DNA of 64,000 bases from Larix kaempferi (GCA_027924585.1 BSBM01000001.1:56337501-56401500); one strand, 5' to 3'. Positions 23,532-35,792 are shown, counted from the first letter of the stretch. Numbers and translations: made by a program. Notes: generated from the sequence alone by a model not told the origin.

Positions 23532-24654
23532 TATAGGAATTCTAATGAGCTAGGATCTAGAAGCAAAGAAGGCATCCCAAGAATTTATCCAGAGATATGC
23601 AAAAATAAGAAGAAATATTGAAGCAGGACCATGAGACAGAACTCAATTGATGTAAATATCATATTTGTAATATTCAACAATATGAATACAATATACAATA
23701 CATCTCTGAGAGAGACTTCGAATTCCTTGGATGAAAATTTGAAAATATCACAAAAGGCAAGCTTGCTAAAAGAAGAAAAAAAACAATAGTGGCAACACCA
23801 CTTTCCAACTGAGTCAAGGACCCTGTGAATTAAAGCTAAATCAAATATGGCAGCTAATTAGTGATGAAAAAGTAGTAAGATGATGGCTTTAGGTGAGAAA
23901 AATATGGAGGATGTGTTGGCCTAAAAATAGACAGTTTGCCAAGTCCATAAAAGCACCTAACTTTATCCTTATCCACTGAAAAGCAGAAAAAGCAAGACAA
24001 ATCTGTGTAAAAGTAGGAAGTGTGCTCTTACCATTATGGATAGTCATTAAAGCAAACATAATCTATCCAGAATCTATCTTGAGGTCGCACATGTGGATAA
24101 TGATGGCAAATGTGATCCTAAAAAGGCAATATGTGGCCAACTACCTAGTCAAACATCTAGGAAAGTATCAAAATGGAATATTAACTTATATCCTAAGTCT
24201 AGATGGGTTTTTAATGTTCTATTAAAAAGTCCTAGGTGTTTACTAGGTAGTGGGAACAGTAGAGGCATATCAATTTTTTTAGTCTCTATTTTTTTCAATT
24301 TAAGTCTCAATACATAATATAATACATCCAAGTTACATATTTTATGGTGATTACTACCATGATTAACATGATTATGACAGTGTACTGCTTTAAAATTCAA
24401 GAATTCAAAAAATGAATTGTACCTAATAGCTATTAGAGAGAATCACCCATATTCTCCAATAGGATCATTAAGTCTCACTTCACTTAGATCAATTCATTGT
24501 TACTCAACAGTTGGATGTTGGATGTCTTAAATAACTTGAGTACACCTTATTTTATGTATATCTCTTGTATTAATTTATTTTAATATAGAATCAAGATAAA
24601 ATATTGTATTAATTATAATTTGTATTATATAGTCGACATATAATATATTTTTTT

Positions 24655-24860
24655 GTTTGCTAGTGTGTCCATAACTTGTAGGACTAATCTGTGGTCTGAG
24701 AAACCGCAACCTAGGGGCATCCAATCTGTCAAAATCACTTAGGGTTTGCACCTGGCATGGGCCACACCAACCCTTAGCATAGTTGGATTTTTAAGTGTCT
24801 TCTCCCACTATTGATGAGTTTGAACCGTGGTCTACTTAACAAATAGAACCCCTCGAATAA
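24655..24860 (-). repeat. SINE-like sequence in block Y
   Basis: The minus strand carries GGTTCAAACTC (resembling the tRNA B box), with TTGTTAAGTAGACC just before it. The B-like box has one or two changes from consensus. A copy is at 48300-48498. Boundaries and tail are unclear. Confidence 0.25.
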
Positions 24861-25560
24861 CAACTACACTAATAAGATTGAACTAATCAACATATCATAT
24901 TTAATTGTATTGTTTTTTTAAATGACCAACCTTAACCATATTAGTTGACAACATTTATACTATATTGAGTTATAAACTATAACTTGAAGCAATAATTAAA
25001 TTAATAGATATTTAATTTAAGTTTAATATTACTTTTTACATCTAAATTTCATATCATAAATATTGTAGCTACTAGGTACACATTTATGACTCGTGAGTGG
25101 AACTTTTAATTTTTGTATGCATCCTTTGTACGATTTAAGAAGAGGAAATAATAAGAATATAGATTAAAAAAGAAACATGTTTCTTTAATGTGTTAGATTT
25201 ATACAGTTAATGTTATTGAAAATTTTATTAATTTTAAATTTATTAAATTTAGTTGAACGAATTAAAAAAAAGAGAGAAAATGGTAAGTCATAGTTTAGAT
25301 AATTTAAGAATGTCTTTTTTTAATGACTTAAAATTATAGAAAGTAAAAATTTGACTTAAAATTTAGTAATAATTTTGGATGGATAGAGTTGAATAAATCA
25401 AATGTCAGTATTGCACAATTTGGTTGTATTTGATAGTGTTGAGACCATTTTTATATTAAAAAGTAATAATTTCATCAATTTTTTGACAAATTTTTTTTAA
25501 TTAAATTTGTGTGATGACAACTTGAAAATATAAAAAATATAAAATGTCTAAACTTTTTCA

Positions 25561-25937
25561 AATAATAATAATTTTAATTAAAACTTCAAAAACAAATATC
25601 TTTTTAAATAAAATAAATTAATAAATATGTAATTAAGTTGAAGATTAATGATTATATAAAGATTTTTTTGGAAAAAAGAATTCATATTTCTCTATCCATA
25701 GTAAAATTTTGTACTTACTAAAATACAATGATACTTATTGTGAAATAATAATAATTTTAATTAAAAATTTAAAAACAAATATCTTTTTAAATAAAATAAA
25801 ATAAAATAAATTAATAAATATGTAATTAAGTTAAAGATTAATGATTATATAAAGATTTTGTTGGAAAAAAGAATTCATATTTCTCTATCCATAGTAAAAT
25901 TTTGTACTTACTAAAATACAATGATACTTAATGTGAA
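25561..25937 (+). repeat. Tandem duplication, about 186 bp, two units
   Basis: The unit beginning 'aataataataattttaatta' at about 25561 is repeated from about 25746. Both units include 'ggaaaaaagaattcatattt' and 'gtaaaattttgtacttacta'. The homologous block at 49195-49370 has one unit only. Confidence 0.85.
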
Positions 25938-26404
25938 ATATGAATGCTAAGTGAACTTAGTATAGCAATATGTCAATTCACTTTTTAAAATATTATATTT
26001 ACAAATTTTGGATATGAAATATGAATGGAACATTTATATTTAATATAATATGAATGTTATATTTACAATTTACTTTTTAAAATATTATATTTACTTATTT
26101 TGGATATGAAATATGAATGCTACATTTATAGTTAATGTAATATGAATGTTATATTTCCAATGTAGTTCATGAGTTATTATATTTATTTTGTAATTTTTAT
26201 TTATTTATTCATTTGTTTGAGTATGTTTAATGGTTAAGTATATGTGTTTTTTTTTAATAGGTTATATGTGGTAGGGTTTGTATACATTTATAGAATTTAG
26301 ATATTAAATTATTATGTAAAAATGATTCTTTATATCACAAACACAAATTTAATTTTTATCTAGATCGTAACTTTAATATTAAATAATTACCAGCATAGAT
26401 CCAT

Positions 26405-26520
26405 CTTAAACTCGTATCTATCAAGCACCGAGAGGGATCCAATTTTTTGAGGTGTATTTCTTTTTTTAAATTTAAACTCAAGAAATTTGATCTTTCTTGA
26501 TTGATAGATCCGGGTTTAAG
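26405..26520. repeat. Small foldback element
   Basis: CTTAAACTCGTATCTATCAAG at the left pairs with CTTGATTGATAGATCCGGGTTTAAG at the right, about 116 bp in all. This is a MITE-like or cruciform-forming inverted repeat. The second copy is at 49880-49995. Confidence 0.5.
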
Positions 26521-28370
26521 TTTTAAGTTTTTATTTTATAAACGAACATCTATTTTTTAATTATTTTTCATAATATTTTATTTTATGAACCAACTTGGAT
26601 TTTTTTTTAAATATTTTCCATAATTTTTTATTTTATGAGTCGACATGAATTTATTTATTTATTTTGTTACTAACATTATAACGTTATATCACGTTAGAGG
26701 ATCTCTCCCATATTGGGCTGTAGAGCACCTCGTTTCACTTGGTGCAATTATTGTTAAATAGTATAAATTTAATTTTAAAATAAAATAAACAACATGAATA
26801 TGTTTTTTTAATATTTATATTAATAATTATTGGAATATCCCATTTTAATTTTCAAATTATTTATGTTTTACTAATTAATATTTCAAAATTTATATTGTAA
26901 TTTCACTAAATAAACAAAAATACACATTTAAATAATTTTATGGTATTGATTATTGTAGTGTTCCATTTTATATCCCCAAAAAAAAAGTAATTTTATAATT
27001 TAAAATAAATAAAAAAACATTGTAATTGTTGTTATAATAAATAATTTTTCACAATTGAAAGAAAATGGTATTATTTGTATAGAATAATTGTTATGGAATG
27101 CATTTTCTCCCCTCTTAGGTAACTCAAGAAGGATTCCAATGTTGATACTTATACAAGAAAAAAATCATCTCCAATTCTTCCTTCATATGTGTTTTCGTTT
27201 TTAGCAACATTACCTATTTCTCATTAATCATGATACAATATTCCCTCATGAACTAGATAATGAATCAATAATCCTAGAGAGAAAAAACCCTCTGTTGCAA
27301 AAAATATATTGGAAGTATATGCACGTGATAGGTAGGTGTCACTAAGATGGTATGCATGTAATGTTTAAGTGTCGCTAAAGGAATTCTCATTCATGTAGAA
27401 TTTAACCGTTAAAATAACAAGAAAAAACTATATTTGCAAATAAAAAAATGTCATTTCCAAATACGTTGAATAATTATTAAAAGAGTTGGGGCGGTGGGGT
27501 TGGGTAATGTTCAATTTATTATGAAAAGTGGTACTTTCCTCTCATGACCCACCACTTTAGGTGGGGCCACCGGGGAAAAGTAATGTTTAATTTACTATGA
27601 CAAGTGGTACTTTCCCCATAAATCCTATCCCTTTACCTTGCATAGCTCATGGCCCTTCCTCATATTCTCCTTTATCATTTAAAGCCATATTACATTAATT
27701 TTATTGGATTTTTTTTATATCACTCACTTTAGTCCATGTCGATCAGATATCCATATTTATATAGTGGGGCCTTGTCCTTAAAATATTCTAAGGAATTTTA
27801 TATAAATTTAAATAATATTTATGCATGTTTATTATTTTCCATAACAATATGAAATATCACCAATATATCCATTTTTCTACATTTAGAGGAATTATCTTCT
27901 TAGACATATATATGCATATACATGCATTAGTCTATGCACATACATGCATTAGTCTATGCATTAGTCTAGATCAACAATGAATACATTAGCCTATCAAAAA
28001 TACTATGCAATACATAAATCAAAATCACATTTATGCCACATTAAACACATAGACCATACATATGCAACATGTAGTGCTCCACAGATCTTATATGTGATAG
28101 ATGCACATCATAACCATACTTGTTCCACTTACACCAGATAGACCACAATTAAGCTACATAGAACACACTTTAACCACATGCCCAACATGGAGTAGTCAAC
28201 CTTGTCCATGTAGTTGGGTGCGAAAGCAAGGTGGTGAGTCTTTTCACTTATTCTCAACCCATATGATCCAATGACTTTGACTTAGAACCATTAAACATTG
28301 AAAATAAATAAAAGGATATTAATTATGTAAAAGATAAATTGGAGAAGGTGGAGCATTGCAATTATTTATT

Positions 28371-28677
28371 ACATCTAAATCGGGATGAATTATGTAAGAA
28401 GGGTAGAATTTTGGTTTTTTCGGTTGAAGGCAGGCAATTGCATCTGGTTAGTGAGAAGGAGACAATGGGCAATGTATACAATCTCAATCCATTTCATGGA
28501 AAATTACTTGCAGGAATCAACCAAAAGCTTGAGTTGTACAAATGGGTGATCCGTAATAATGGTTCCACAAAGCTAGAGTTTGAATGTGGACACCGTGGTT
28601 GTACACTTGCTAGCTGTGTTAAAACTAGTGGAGATTTTATCTTGGTTGGTGATTATCTGAAATCTATATATTGTTAG
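28371..28677 (+). pseudogene. DDB1-like 3' fragment (copy A)
   Basis: About 100 codons are homologous to 38224-38529. The protein reads GRILVFSVEGRQLHLVSEKE, then NLNPFHGKLLAGINQKLELY, then SGDFILVGDYLKSIYC. This corresponds to a region near residue 830-905 of the roughly 1088-residue DDB1, in the third beta-propeller. It joins block Y at an ACAT shared by both parents (see 51290 for the uninterrupted Y). Copy A has GAA where the long copy has stop TAA at 38239, and GRILVF where the long copy has GIILVF. It is a gene fragment with no sign of a complete product. Confidence 0.8.
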
Positions 28678-28857
28678 ATAATAATGTCGATTTGCTTAAT
28701 ATAGATTCTGTTATATTATTAAGGAGACGTGTAGGATGAGATCCTATTTCTTAGCAGTTTGTTGAACTACTCTTCCAGCTATATATTGTAACCAGATTTC
28801 ATAATAAAATATAAGTCGTGTGTTATGTTCTGTATACATTTGCAATGTTATTTAATT
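28678..28857 (+). other. Shared 3' flank of DDB1-like copies
   Basis: It matches 38530-38690 ('ttaaggagacgtgtaggatg' and onward) and contains AATAAAATATAAG at about 28804, a possible polyadenylation signal. It ends just before TTTGGTATCGGAGC (28858), which looks like a copia primer binding site. An LTR interpretation is therefore also possible. Confidence 0.5.
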
Positions 28858-29031
28858 TGGTATCGGAGCTTTGGGAGAGCTTGTGAGTCGCCAGCGAGTA
28901 GAAGGGAGAGAGACTGCCTAAGAGAGATCGCGGCCCTTCTTGCCCAGGCACCGTGAAGATCACCAAATCGTGGAGATATTCCTGTTGCGGAAGCCAAGGA
29001 GCCTGCATGGTTTAGAGAGCTGCCAATCCTG

Positions 29032-30021
29032 TTGCTGTGCGTGGAAGCCAAGGATCCTGTAGAGCTTGACCTAGCCAAGATTCCGTTACTGGGCTTGCAC
29101 TTTTTGCACTTGCAGGTTGTAGACGAAATGCATGAAAGGACCGTTGATTCGATGAAGTCCCAAGCTGAGCTGCAAGCAGCAAATAGGCAGCTCGAGGAGT
29201 CTAGCTCGCGCACAGATATGCAACTGCACGATGAACAGGACCGTCAGCTACGATTGGAAGCCACTATTACTTCTGTCGCAGATGACATTGAATATTTCGA
29301 ACCCCAGAGCGATCCTACAAACACCATTCTCAGAATGGGAGATATGGTGAAATCTCTGAAGACAGAAATACTGGACAAGGAGATTCTTCATGAGGCTGAT
29401 ATTACCGCCATGAAGGCAAAAATCAATACGGAGATACCATTAACTGAGCAGCAGTTAAGGGAGCAAGCAGTAAAGGCTGTAGCGTGGAATATTGCAATGG
29501 ATGTGGCTAACTGCCAAGATTTATTGACTGCAGCTTCGAAGGCATTCACTGCCCTCAAAGAGGATCCAGGGCTATTGCAAGTAAAGAATGCAGTCAAAGA
29601 AAAGTAGGCCGCACTGGAGAAGCTAGATATGGAAGTTAAGGCCCTGCCTACCAGAGACAGGCTTCTGAAATACAAGGAAATAACCAACTTGAAAAAGGAG
29701 GTACAAGCATTAAGGGAGAAACAGACTGCCATGGACGATCAGTCCCAACCGCTTCTGCAGGATGCCATTGCAATATCGCAGCAGATTGAAGACAAACTCA
29801 AGGACCTGCGCGAGAACCAGGAGAATGTGGAAGGACATATTGGACAAGAAATAACTGCAGAAATGCTCGACACAGTCAGGCAAGTCGAGCATGGTACAAT
29901 GGAAACAATGGAACAGCTGGTCAGCACATTCAACGAATTCGCGGCAAAGCTAGCTCCGCAGGTCGCGGAGCATATCAAAAAGGCCGAAGCTGAAGGTGGC
30001 TCGGGGATGAGCCACATGTAA
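29032..30021 (+). pseudogene. Gypsy-B copy 2: coiled-coil extra ORF (one stop)
   Basis: Two open pieces, 29032-29607 and 29629-30021, encode a Gln/Glu/Lys/Ala-rich protein with heptad character throughout. The stop at 29605-29607 is followed in the same frame by the second piece. It is homologous to the coiled-coil part at 170-1135 (compare IPLLGLHFLHLQ with LPIEGLHNLH, and the shared EAEG/SG end). Only the C-terminal half of the extra ORF is present. The plant-mobile-domain-like half and pol are absent. It ends 12 bp before the LTR, so it is the last ORF of the element. Confidence 0.65.
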
Positions 30022-30033
30022 GTGTTAGGGGCA

Positions 30034-31580
30034 TGTTGGGCCTGGCCCAAGTTGGGGAAAATTTTGATAACAGAAGGAGTTTTAACTGCGGAGCTGAGCA
30101 CGGCTCAACAAAAATACAATTTTGTGCAAGTGTTGGGGATGGTGTGAAGTTGCGCGCAGCAACCAAATTTTGGCACTACTTCGAAGGGTGCTGCAAAGAT
30201 CAGTGCTGCGAGGAAGCAATGTTGCGAAGTGACCAGTCCACTTGGAGCTAGCAAAGCAGAGTGCTGGACGGAGGACGGGAACGGGTACCGGTTAGACCGT
30301 TGGCTGTCTAGTTTTGGCAAAGATGCTCCAGGGAGGTCGAGCAACGGCCATGAGAAAATCAGGAAGGAAGCCAGGTGTACGAGGCCGTTAGAGGAAGAAC
30401 GGTTTGATGAAAGCGACTAGGAGCTGAGCCAGCTATACGAGGCCGTTAGAGGAAGAGCGGCTCGAGGAAAGTGACTTGTTGGCATGCACACAACAGAAAG
30501 GCCGATAGCGACAGGATGAAGGCGTGGAGGACCGCCATGATGGAGCACTCGCTACCAGAGGCCGGCAGTTCGGTTTAGAGAAACCGTAGCAGTTTTTGGA
30601 AACCCTAAGGGTTTCGGTTTCGGCCTTTAGCATTGTAAAGACATGGCCTATGGGCATGATCTATTTAAGGAGGCATTTTTGCATGGGAAAGGGTTAGAAT
30701 TTTAGTACTGAGCACTGTAAAATCTTTCTGAGTGAAGATATTGTAAAGGATCTGCAGCTGAGTGCACAAAGACCTATCTCAGAGAGAAGAGAGTCTACAG
30801 CTGATCGTGCAGACTAAGAACTGGTGTGCCCTTCCCAAAAGATCTATATATAACAACAGTTCTTGTGGATGTAGCTTCCCACATGGGGGAGTGAACCACG
30901 TTAAATACTGTGCAGTGTGATTGTGTTGTGTATTGTGCATTTATCTGCTTCCTGTGAATGAATGTTTGAATTTTCCCTTGCATACCATTATGATAGGACT
31001 TTTATATGTATTTTCCATCAGGAGAATATGGAAATAATATGTTAAGTTCTGCATGAATAGATGAATGGTGAATGTTTGGCCTCTACTTATGAAGCAGTAA
31101 TGAATCAGTTATTGGGCTAAGTGTTAGATATTGTTTAAGCACTTTCACATTATGTAATAGGAAGAATGCATGGTAGTTGGACCATCTCTGCAGCACATGG
31201 TTGAGCAGTGAACACCCCGAGTGAATGGATGAATGATTGAGTGTTAATAACTTCAGTACTCTAGATAATTGCAAGTATTTCAAGTCTTAGTGTGAGCTGC
31301 ATCGACCACAATCACAAGGAAATTCCGTGGAAGTAGAACTCAGAGGTGCGGACCGCGGTGTCATCTATCTCCGCACAGTCTTTCCCCGCAGCACACGTCC
31401 CATGTCACGCTGCTCAGTACGTCAGACTAAACAACTCATCACCTACTGTGGAAACTTGATTCTGCAGTACCCCAGAGATACACCTCGGGTGAGACCTCAA
31501 CCTACTCGCAGGTTGTTGCCGGAAGGGCCGGTGCGAAGGGGTTTTGTTGGTCAAGGGGAAACCGCGAAGAACCTGGGTCT
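30034..31580 (+). repeat. Gypsy-B copy 2 LTR
   Basis: It starts TGTTGGGCCTGGCCC after the purine tract GTGTTAGGGGCA. CTATTTAAGG at 30661 is in the TATA position. The right end is placed where homology with copy 1 (near 4243) stops, and is uncertain. The last 90 bp ('gtgagacctcaacctactcg' onward) match 4243-4335, which in copy 1 lies next to internal sequence. Confidence 0.6.
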
Positions 31581-32144
31581 TTATTGAAAACCCTCTGGGT
31601 CAGCATATGATAAGCCAACATGGAGAATGTTGAGGGACTCTTGGATCTTCTTTTCATTCATCTTTAAGGACCCTTCAAGAAAATGAGGCTCTTGCAAATG
31701 AACCTCCTCATCTTCTTCATTTTTGCTTGGACCAACTTCATGAAGCTCAAGTGGTGATGGGGAAGTTGATCTTGGTTCTTCTTCAACTACTACAAGGTCT
31801 TCATTATCATGCTTAATGGAACTTGGGCTTGCAGCAACACCTTCAAAAGTGATCTTTATGTCACCAACATAGAGCTGTGAGCACCCATCAGTAGGTACTC
31901 CTTCATAGTTTAAGCATCCATCAGTAGATGCTCTTTGGTTCATGTCTAAGATAGAAGGTGTCTTGAAATGATCTTCCATATTTTCAATATAATATTCTTC
32001 ATGCTCTTTTGATGTCTCTTCCTTTTGCTCCTTCAAGCAAGCTGATGCATTTTGCCCCTTGTTTTCCTTAGGATCAATATCTTTGGAATCTCTTTTTGAA
32101 GAATTCCCAAAAGTTCTCCTCACGTAGGACATCATTTCACGCAC
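31581..32144 (-). CDS. Unrecognised acidic ORF, 187 aa
   Basis: An open frame rich in Glu, Ser and Lys, starting MREMMSYVRRTFGNSS. Just upstream, in another frame, lies a CPSCKEPWREYHIC cysteine cluster, so the ORF may be the broken continuation of the ORF at 32202-32450. Its stop lies exactly where the Gypsy-B LTR homology ends. It could be a gag-like remnant or part of a host gene; no family is recognised. Confidence 0.3.
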   Translation of the reverse strand: MREMMSYVRRTFGNSSKRDSKDIDPKENKGQNASACLKEQKEETSKEHEEYYIENMEDHFKTPSILDMNQRASTDGCLNYEGVPTDGCSQLYVGDIKITFEGVAASPSSIKHDNEDLVVVEEEPRSTSPSPLELHEVGPSKNEEDEEVHLQEPHFLEGSLKMNEKKIQESLNILHVGLSYADPEGFQ

Positions 32145-32201
32145 ACATATATGATACTCTCTCCAAGGTTCTTTACAAGAAGGGCATAAACCTTTCTTTA
32201 C

Positions 32202-32450
32202 TCACTCCACATCTTCATGGTTGGGCCTATTTGCAAAAATATGTTCAGCATAGTACTCAAAAGACATGGAATTTTGTGTATTTTTTCTCCAAGCAAGATA
32301 TTCTTGATATTTTTGATATTGTTGGGGCAAGGTTTTATATGTTGCTCTCCATCTTTGTAACTCGTTCAAAGAATTATCCTTGGTTGGTGTGACACACTCA
32401 TCTTCATTAAAGACTCCATTAAAGCTCCAAATGAAAGGTCTGAATGGCAT
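32202..32450 (-). CDS. Unrecognised ORF, 82 aa
   Basis: Starts MPFRPFIWSFNGVFNEDE and is Tyr/Gln-rich in the middle (LPQQYQKYQEYLAW). It is followed by the cysteine cluster described for 31581-32144. It may be the N-terminal part of the same broken gene. Function unknown. Confidence 0.3.
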   Translation of the reverse strand: MPFRPFIWSFNGVFNEDECVTPTKDNSLNELQRWRATYKTLPQQYQKYQEYLAWRKNTQNSMSFEYYAEHIFANRPNHEDVE

Positions 32451-32459
32451 TTCTAATTA

Positions 32460-34930
32460 ACAACTTGGATGGGAATCTTTCACCCTCGAAATTGGCTAAG
32501 GCAAGAAACTAGTCATCCATTAGCTCTCCCTCTTCACAAATGCAATTGCAAAATATACAAATGATCAAAAGTTGCTTTAATTCTTTGTTATTGGAATTTA
32601 TAAACTTATAATTTCCTCCATGGGTCGAATTCCTTCCAAGAGACTCATGCAACTCAAGTTGGGAAGAGATTCCAAAGAACGCCACTTGTACAACAATTCC
32701 TAGTCTCCCACTTCCACCAAATCACATGTGGAAGCATCTTAGCTGCCCGAACTCCCTTGAGCACCCTATTGGAGGATATTTTTAGCCTTGACATGTCATA
32801 TATTTCATATGTTAGCCTTCAGGTCTGATTTGTGTCATAGGTGTCATAGCATCTTCATCATTGTTGTCATAGAACTAGGGAATCTAGCCCAAGTGTCTCA
32901 CTAGCTCCAAATTGCCTCTTCCTATTGCATGGGAGTTACTCTTCCTCTACATTTCGACCTTGGATGAGTCATGAAATGAATAATACCTTTTGAACTCCCC
33001 CAAGTATGTTACCATTCACCTTGAATTCGAATTTGTGAGAGAATGATGCCAAGTGTAGTGGGGAAATCTAGCCATATGTGGGTTCCACTTCCTCCATGTG
33101 TCTTCATGATCAAATGACAATTTGATTTTCACTTATATATATTTATTTATCTCCTTTATTAAATATTCATTCCATTCTAATGTTCAAACGTCATTTATTA
33201 TCCCCCTTATTCCAAATCCCAAACCTTCCACCCCAAACCTAGGAAACTAGTAATTTTCCTCCTTGGCAATTATTTGACCTTTAGCATCAATTTGATAAAC
33301 TCTCATGAATATGGCCAATGGGATTAGGCCATTGTGACCCAATGCAAAATTTGGGACATGACACTTTTCCTCAACCATACCTTCTCCATATAAATCCATA
33401 AGGAATTTATAGAGACATTGTTTCCAATGAACCTACCCATTAGATATTTTACACTTAGAGAAAGGACCTAGGCTACATGGCATTGTGTCTTCTCCCAAAA
33501 CAAGCTTAACCCTCTTCTTTCTAGCAAAAACACACTTCATTTTCATTTTCTCTAACCTCAACCCTAATTAGGAATTTATCACCTCTTCACCTATAACTTC
33601 CTAATTAGTTCCCAATAGTTCTTGCATAGTTAAGTCTCTGAAGCCTAGCCCATCTTTGGATCCTTAAATTTTCTCTTTGTTTCTAGATCGTAAACCATAA
33701 CCAGAGACCCACCACCTTCAAGTTTTTTATCAATGGTCTCTTTAGCATTTGATTGTGAGAATGATACTTGGTGGCCCTCATTTACATTGAAATTCACCAC
33801 TAGGGATCCTATATTTGTGCCTTCGAATCTCCCATTTGACTTCTTTAATGAAAGGATCTTGAGACCCTCATTTGTCACAATTTGGCTATGACCCCATACC
33901 TTGATTAGTAGAAATGGAAAAGTGGAAGTTGATATTGCAACTAAAAATCCTTAGGCGATAATATTCAGAGGACTAGATTTTATTGATTAGAATAGTTATC
34001 TTGTTCTACACAACTATTTGCATTTGCCTGGATATCTCCTCACAGATGATCTTTGTTGCCTCATTCTCCCATAGAGGGGGAGACGTAGAATGCCATACAA
34101 AATTTGTTCTCATCTCTTGCAATAAGTACCCAAAGTATGAAGAGAGTTTATGGTCTGCAAACCCTAGCTAGGGTTTGAATCTTTGCAGACCACTTGGAGT
34201 TAAGCATGTCATCTCTGATGGGCCTAGTACCAACCAACTAAAAAAGTGGGAATTTCTATATTTGTTTGATATGTTCTTGTCTTTTTTGAAAATATGGGTT
34301 GGTGAGTACATGCCATATGTATAGTAGGATGGATCGGCATGGGCATACTAGGCCTAAAAGCTGTACACTTGGGCATCATTTAGCAAAGTACAATCCGAAT
34401 GATGTGGTGTCAAAATCACTCATAAACTGGTTTAATGTTGAAATGACATGCTTTCCTTCCAACATTTGTTTGCTGAAAGGATTGGAGGATGAAGTTATTA
34501 CACCCTCGGGGGAAGGACTTGGTGGTGCGGTATCTACCCATGGAGGTAAATTTAGACTAACCCCAAATTCTATGGTTAATATAGATCCTCTCTGATATCT
34601 CGCAAAATTCTTTGGGGCAGCATTTTCCCTCGGTTGATTTAGGGTTTAGGCAAAGGGATTGTGAACGGCTTGATAATGGGGCTCGTTCAGATTATGGTGA
34701 GAAGGTTCCTCTTCTGAAAATGAAGGATTCTCTTAACCCTCAGTGGCGACATTCAGGTTTATCTTTGACAAACCATAGAGTAGTTTCTAGTGATCCTCCA
34801 AAGTTGGGTTCTGCTGATGAGGGTGTACACGTTGAGCAGAGAAGAAAGCTTCCGTATCCAGTGGTGGTGCTAGACTGTGGCATGGTGTGACAAGGTTTTC
34901 TACTAAATCTTATTGACAACTTAAAGCACA
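32460..34930. other. No recognisable gene
   Basis: Only short open frames are seen (for example 33645-33878 minus, 34299-34595 plus) and none shows a known domain. Base composition is moderate, with no clear repeat structure. Confidence 0.45.
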
Positions 34931-34939
34931 TAAAGTTTG

Positions 34940-35350
34940 TAACAAGCCTATGTATGTTTTAGGGACAGACGTAACTATGGACAAGGTAATGGGTTTGTCA
35001 GCAAGGGTCCTTCTGGGAAGAATGGAATATGTTAGAATGTCGAGGGCGAAGATATTGAATGGATGAAGCAGAATTGGAAGACTTTGATAAATTATACTCC
35101 GAAGGTTAGTATGCTTATGAACATATGGATACGCTTATAAAACATGGGTCATTGGTAAATAGTCGATGGTGTTCAATAGATGGCATTCAGGTTTTGATCC
35201 ATGGGTGACATCTCTAGGTCCTTCTTCCTAGTTTCCGGACTCATCTTTGTACTATGGATGCCTTTGTTGCGATAGCAAACTCAATTGGACATTTTATTTT
35301 GGATGAGGAGGAGACCATGTTGGACAATGATGAAATACATTTTGAAAAAT
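34940..35350 (+). pseudogene. LINE ORF1-like (DUF4283-type) fragment
   Basis: In mixed frames the sequence gives MKQNWKTLINYTPK, IQVLIHG and FVAIANSIGHFILDEEE. This pattern resembles the DUF4283 region of plant LINE ORF1. Several stops and shifts are present. The assignment is weak. Confidence 0.3.
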
Positions 35351-35510
35351 AAAAAACCACTATTTGAACCCAAAAAAATTGTCACCATTCGAAAAATATA
35401 ACCAAAAACATTCAAAACCTACAAAAATTAACTAACTCCCATGATTAATGGTTACCACAACCACTCTAATCACAAAACTTAGGTCGGTTGTAGTTGGTTA
35501 ATGGTCACAA

Positions 35511-35630
35511 ACACAAACACTCTCCTCACAAAAGTGTATATATATATATATATATAGTCATACATATAGTACACAAACACTCTCCTCACAAAAGTGTATA
35601 TATATATATATATATAGTCATACATATAGT
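35511..35630 (+). repeat. Perfect 60-bp tandem duplication with TA tract
   Basis: Units 35511-35570 and 35571-35630 are identical, each with 'acacaaacactctcctcaca' and a TATATA run. Their identity shows a recent duplication. The TA runs lie about 200-280 bp before the DDB1-like start and could act as TATA sequences. Confidence 0.9.
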
Positions 35631-35710
35631 CATGTAAAGTTTAGTAGCTGGTAGCTAGTGTGGTTTTGGGGGAAAAATTAAAAGAACGAAACAGAATACA
35701 AGCATCTGAA

Positions 35711-35792
35711 AGAGATTCTCGAAGAAGAATACAGGTTCCTGTTGTTGCTGCAGAGATTCTTGAAAAAGAATACAGGTTACTGTTGTTGCTGC
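35711..35792 (+). repeat. 41-bp duplication in DDB1-like leader
   Basis: Two adjacent units, 'gagattct.gaa.aagaatac' followed by 'aggtt.ctgttgttgctgca', differ at three positions. They lie just before the ATG. Confidence 0.85.

Larger units (their letters stand above)
24247..28370. other. Block Y copy A: AT-rich non-coding duplicated block
   Basis: It is strongly A/T-rich with no credible coding region. It matches 47953-51293 nearly throughout, and the piece 27106-27300 recurs at 39727-39925. It contains a SINE-like stretch, a 186-bp tandem duplication and a foldback. A pair of similar 36-bp repeats ('gtaatgtt.aattta.tatga') lies near 27505 and 27580. Confidence 0.7.

Noticed and set aside
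24149-24400. Repeated small ORFs in block X (also at 39521-39766 and 42659-42862)
   Set aside because: They recur only because the block is duplicated; they sit in the LTR-like part and have no recognisable protein character.
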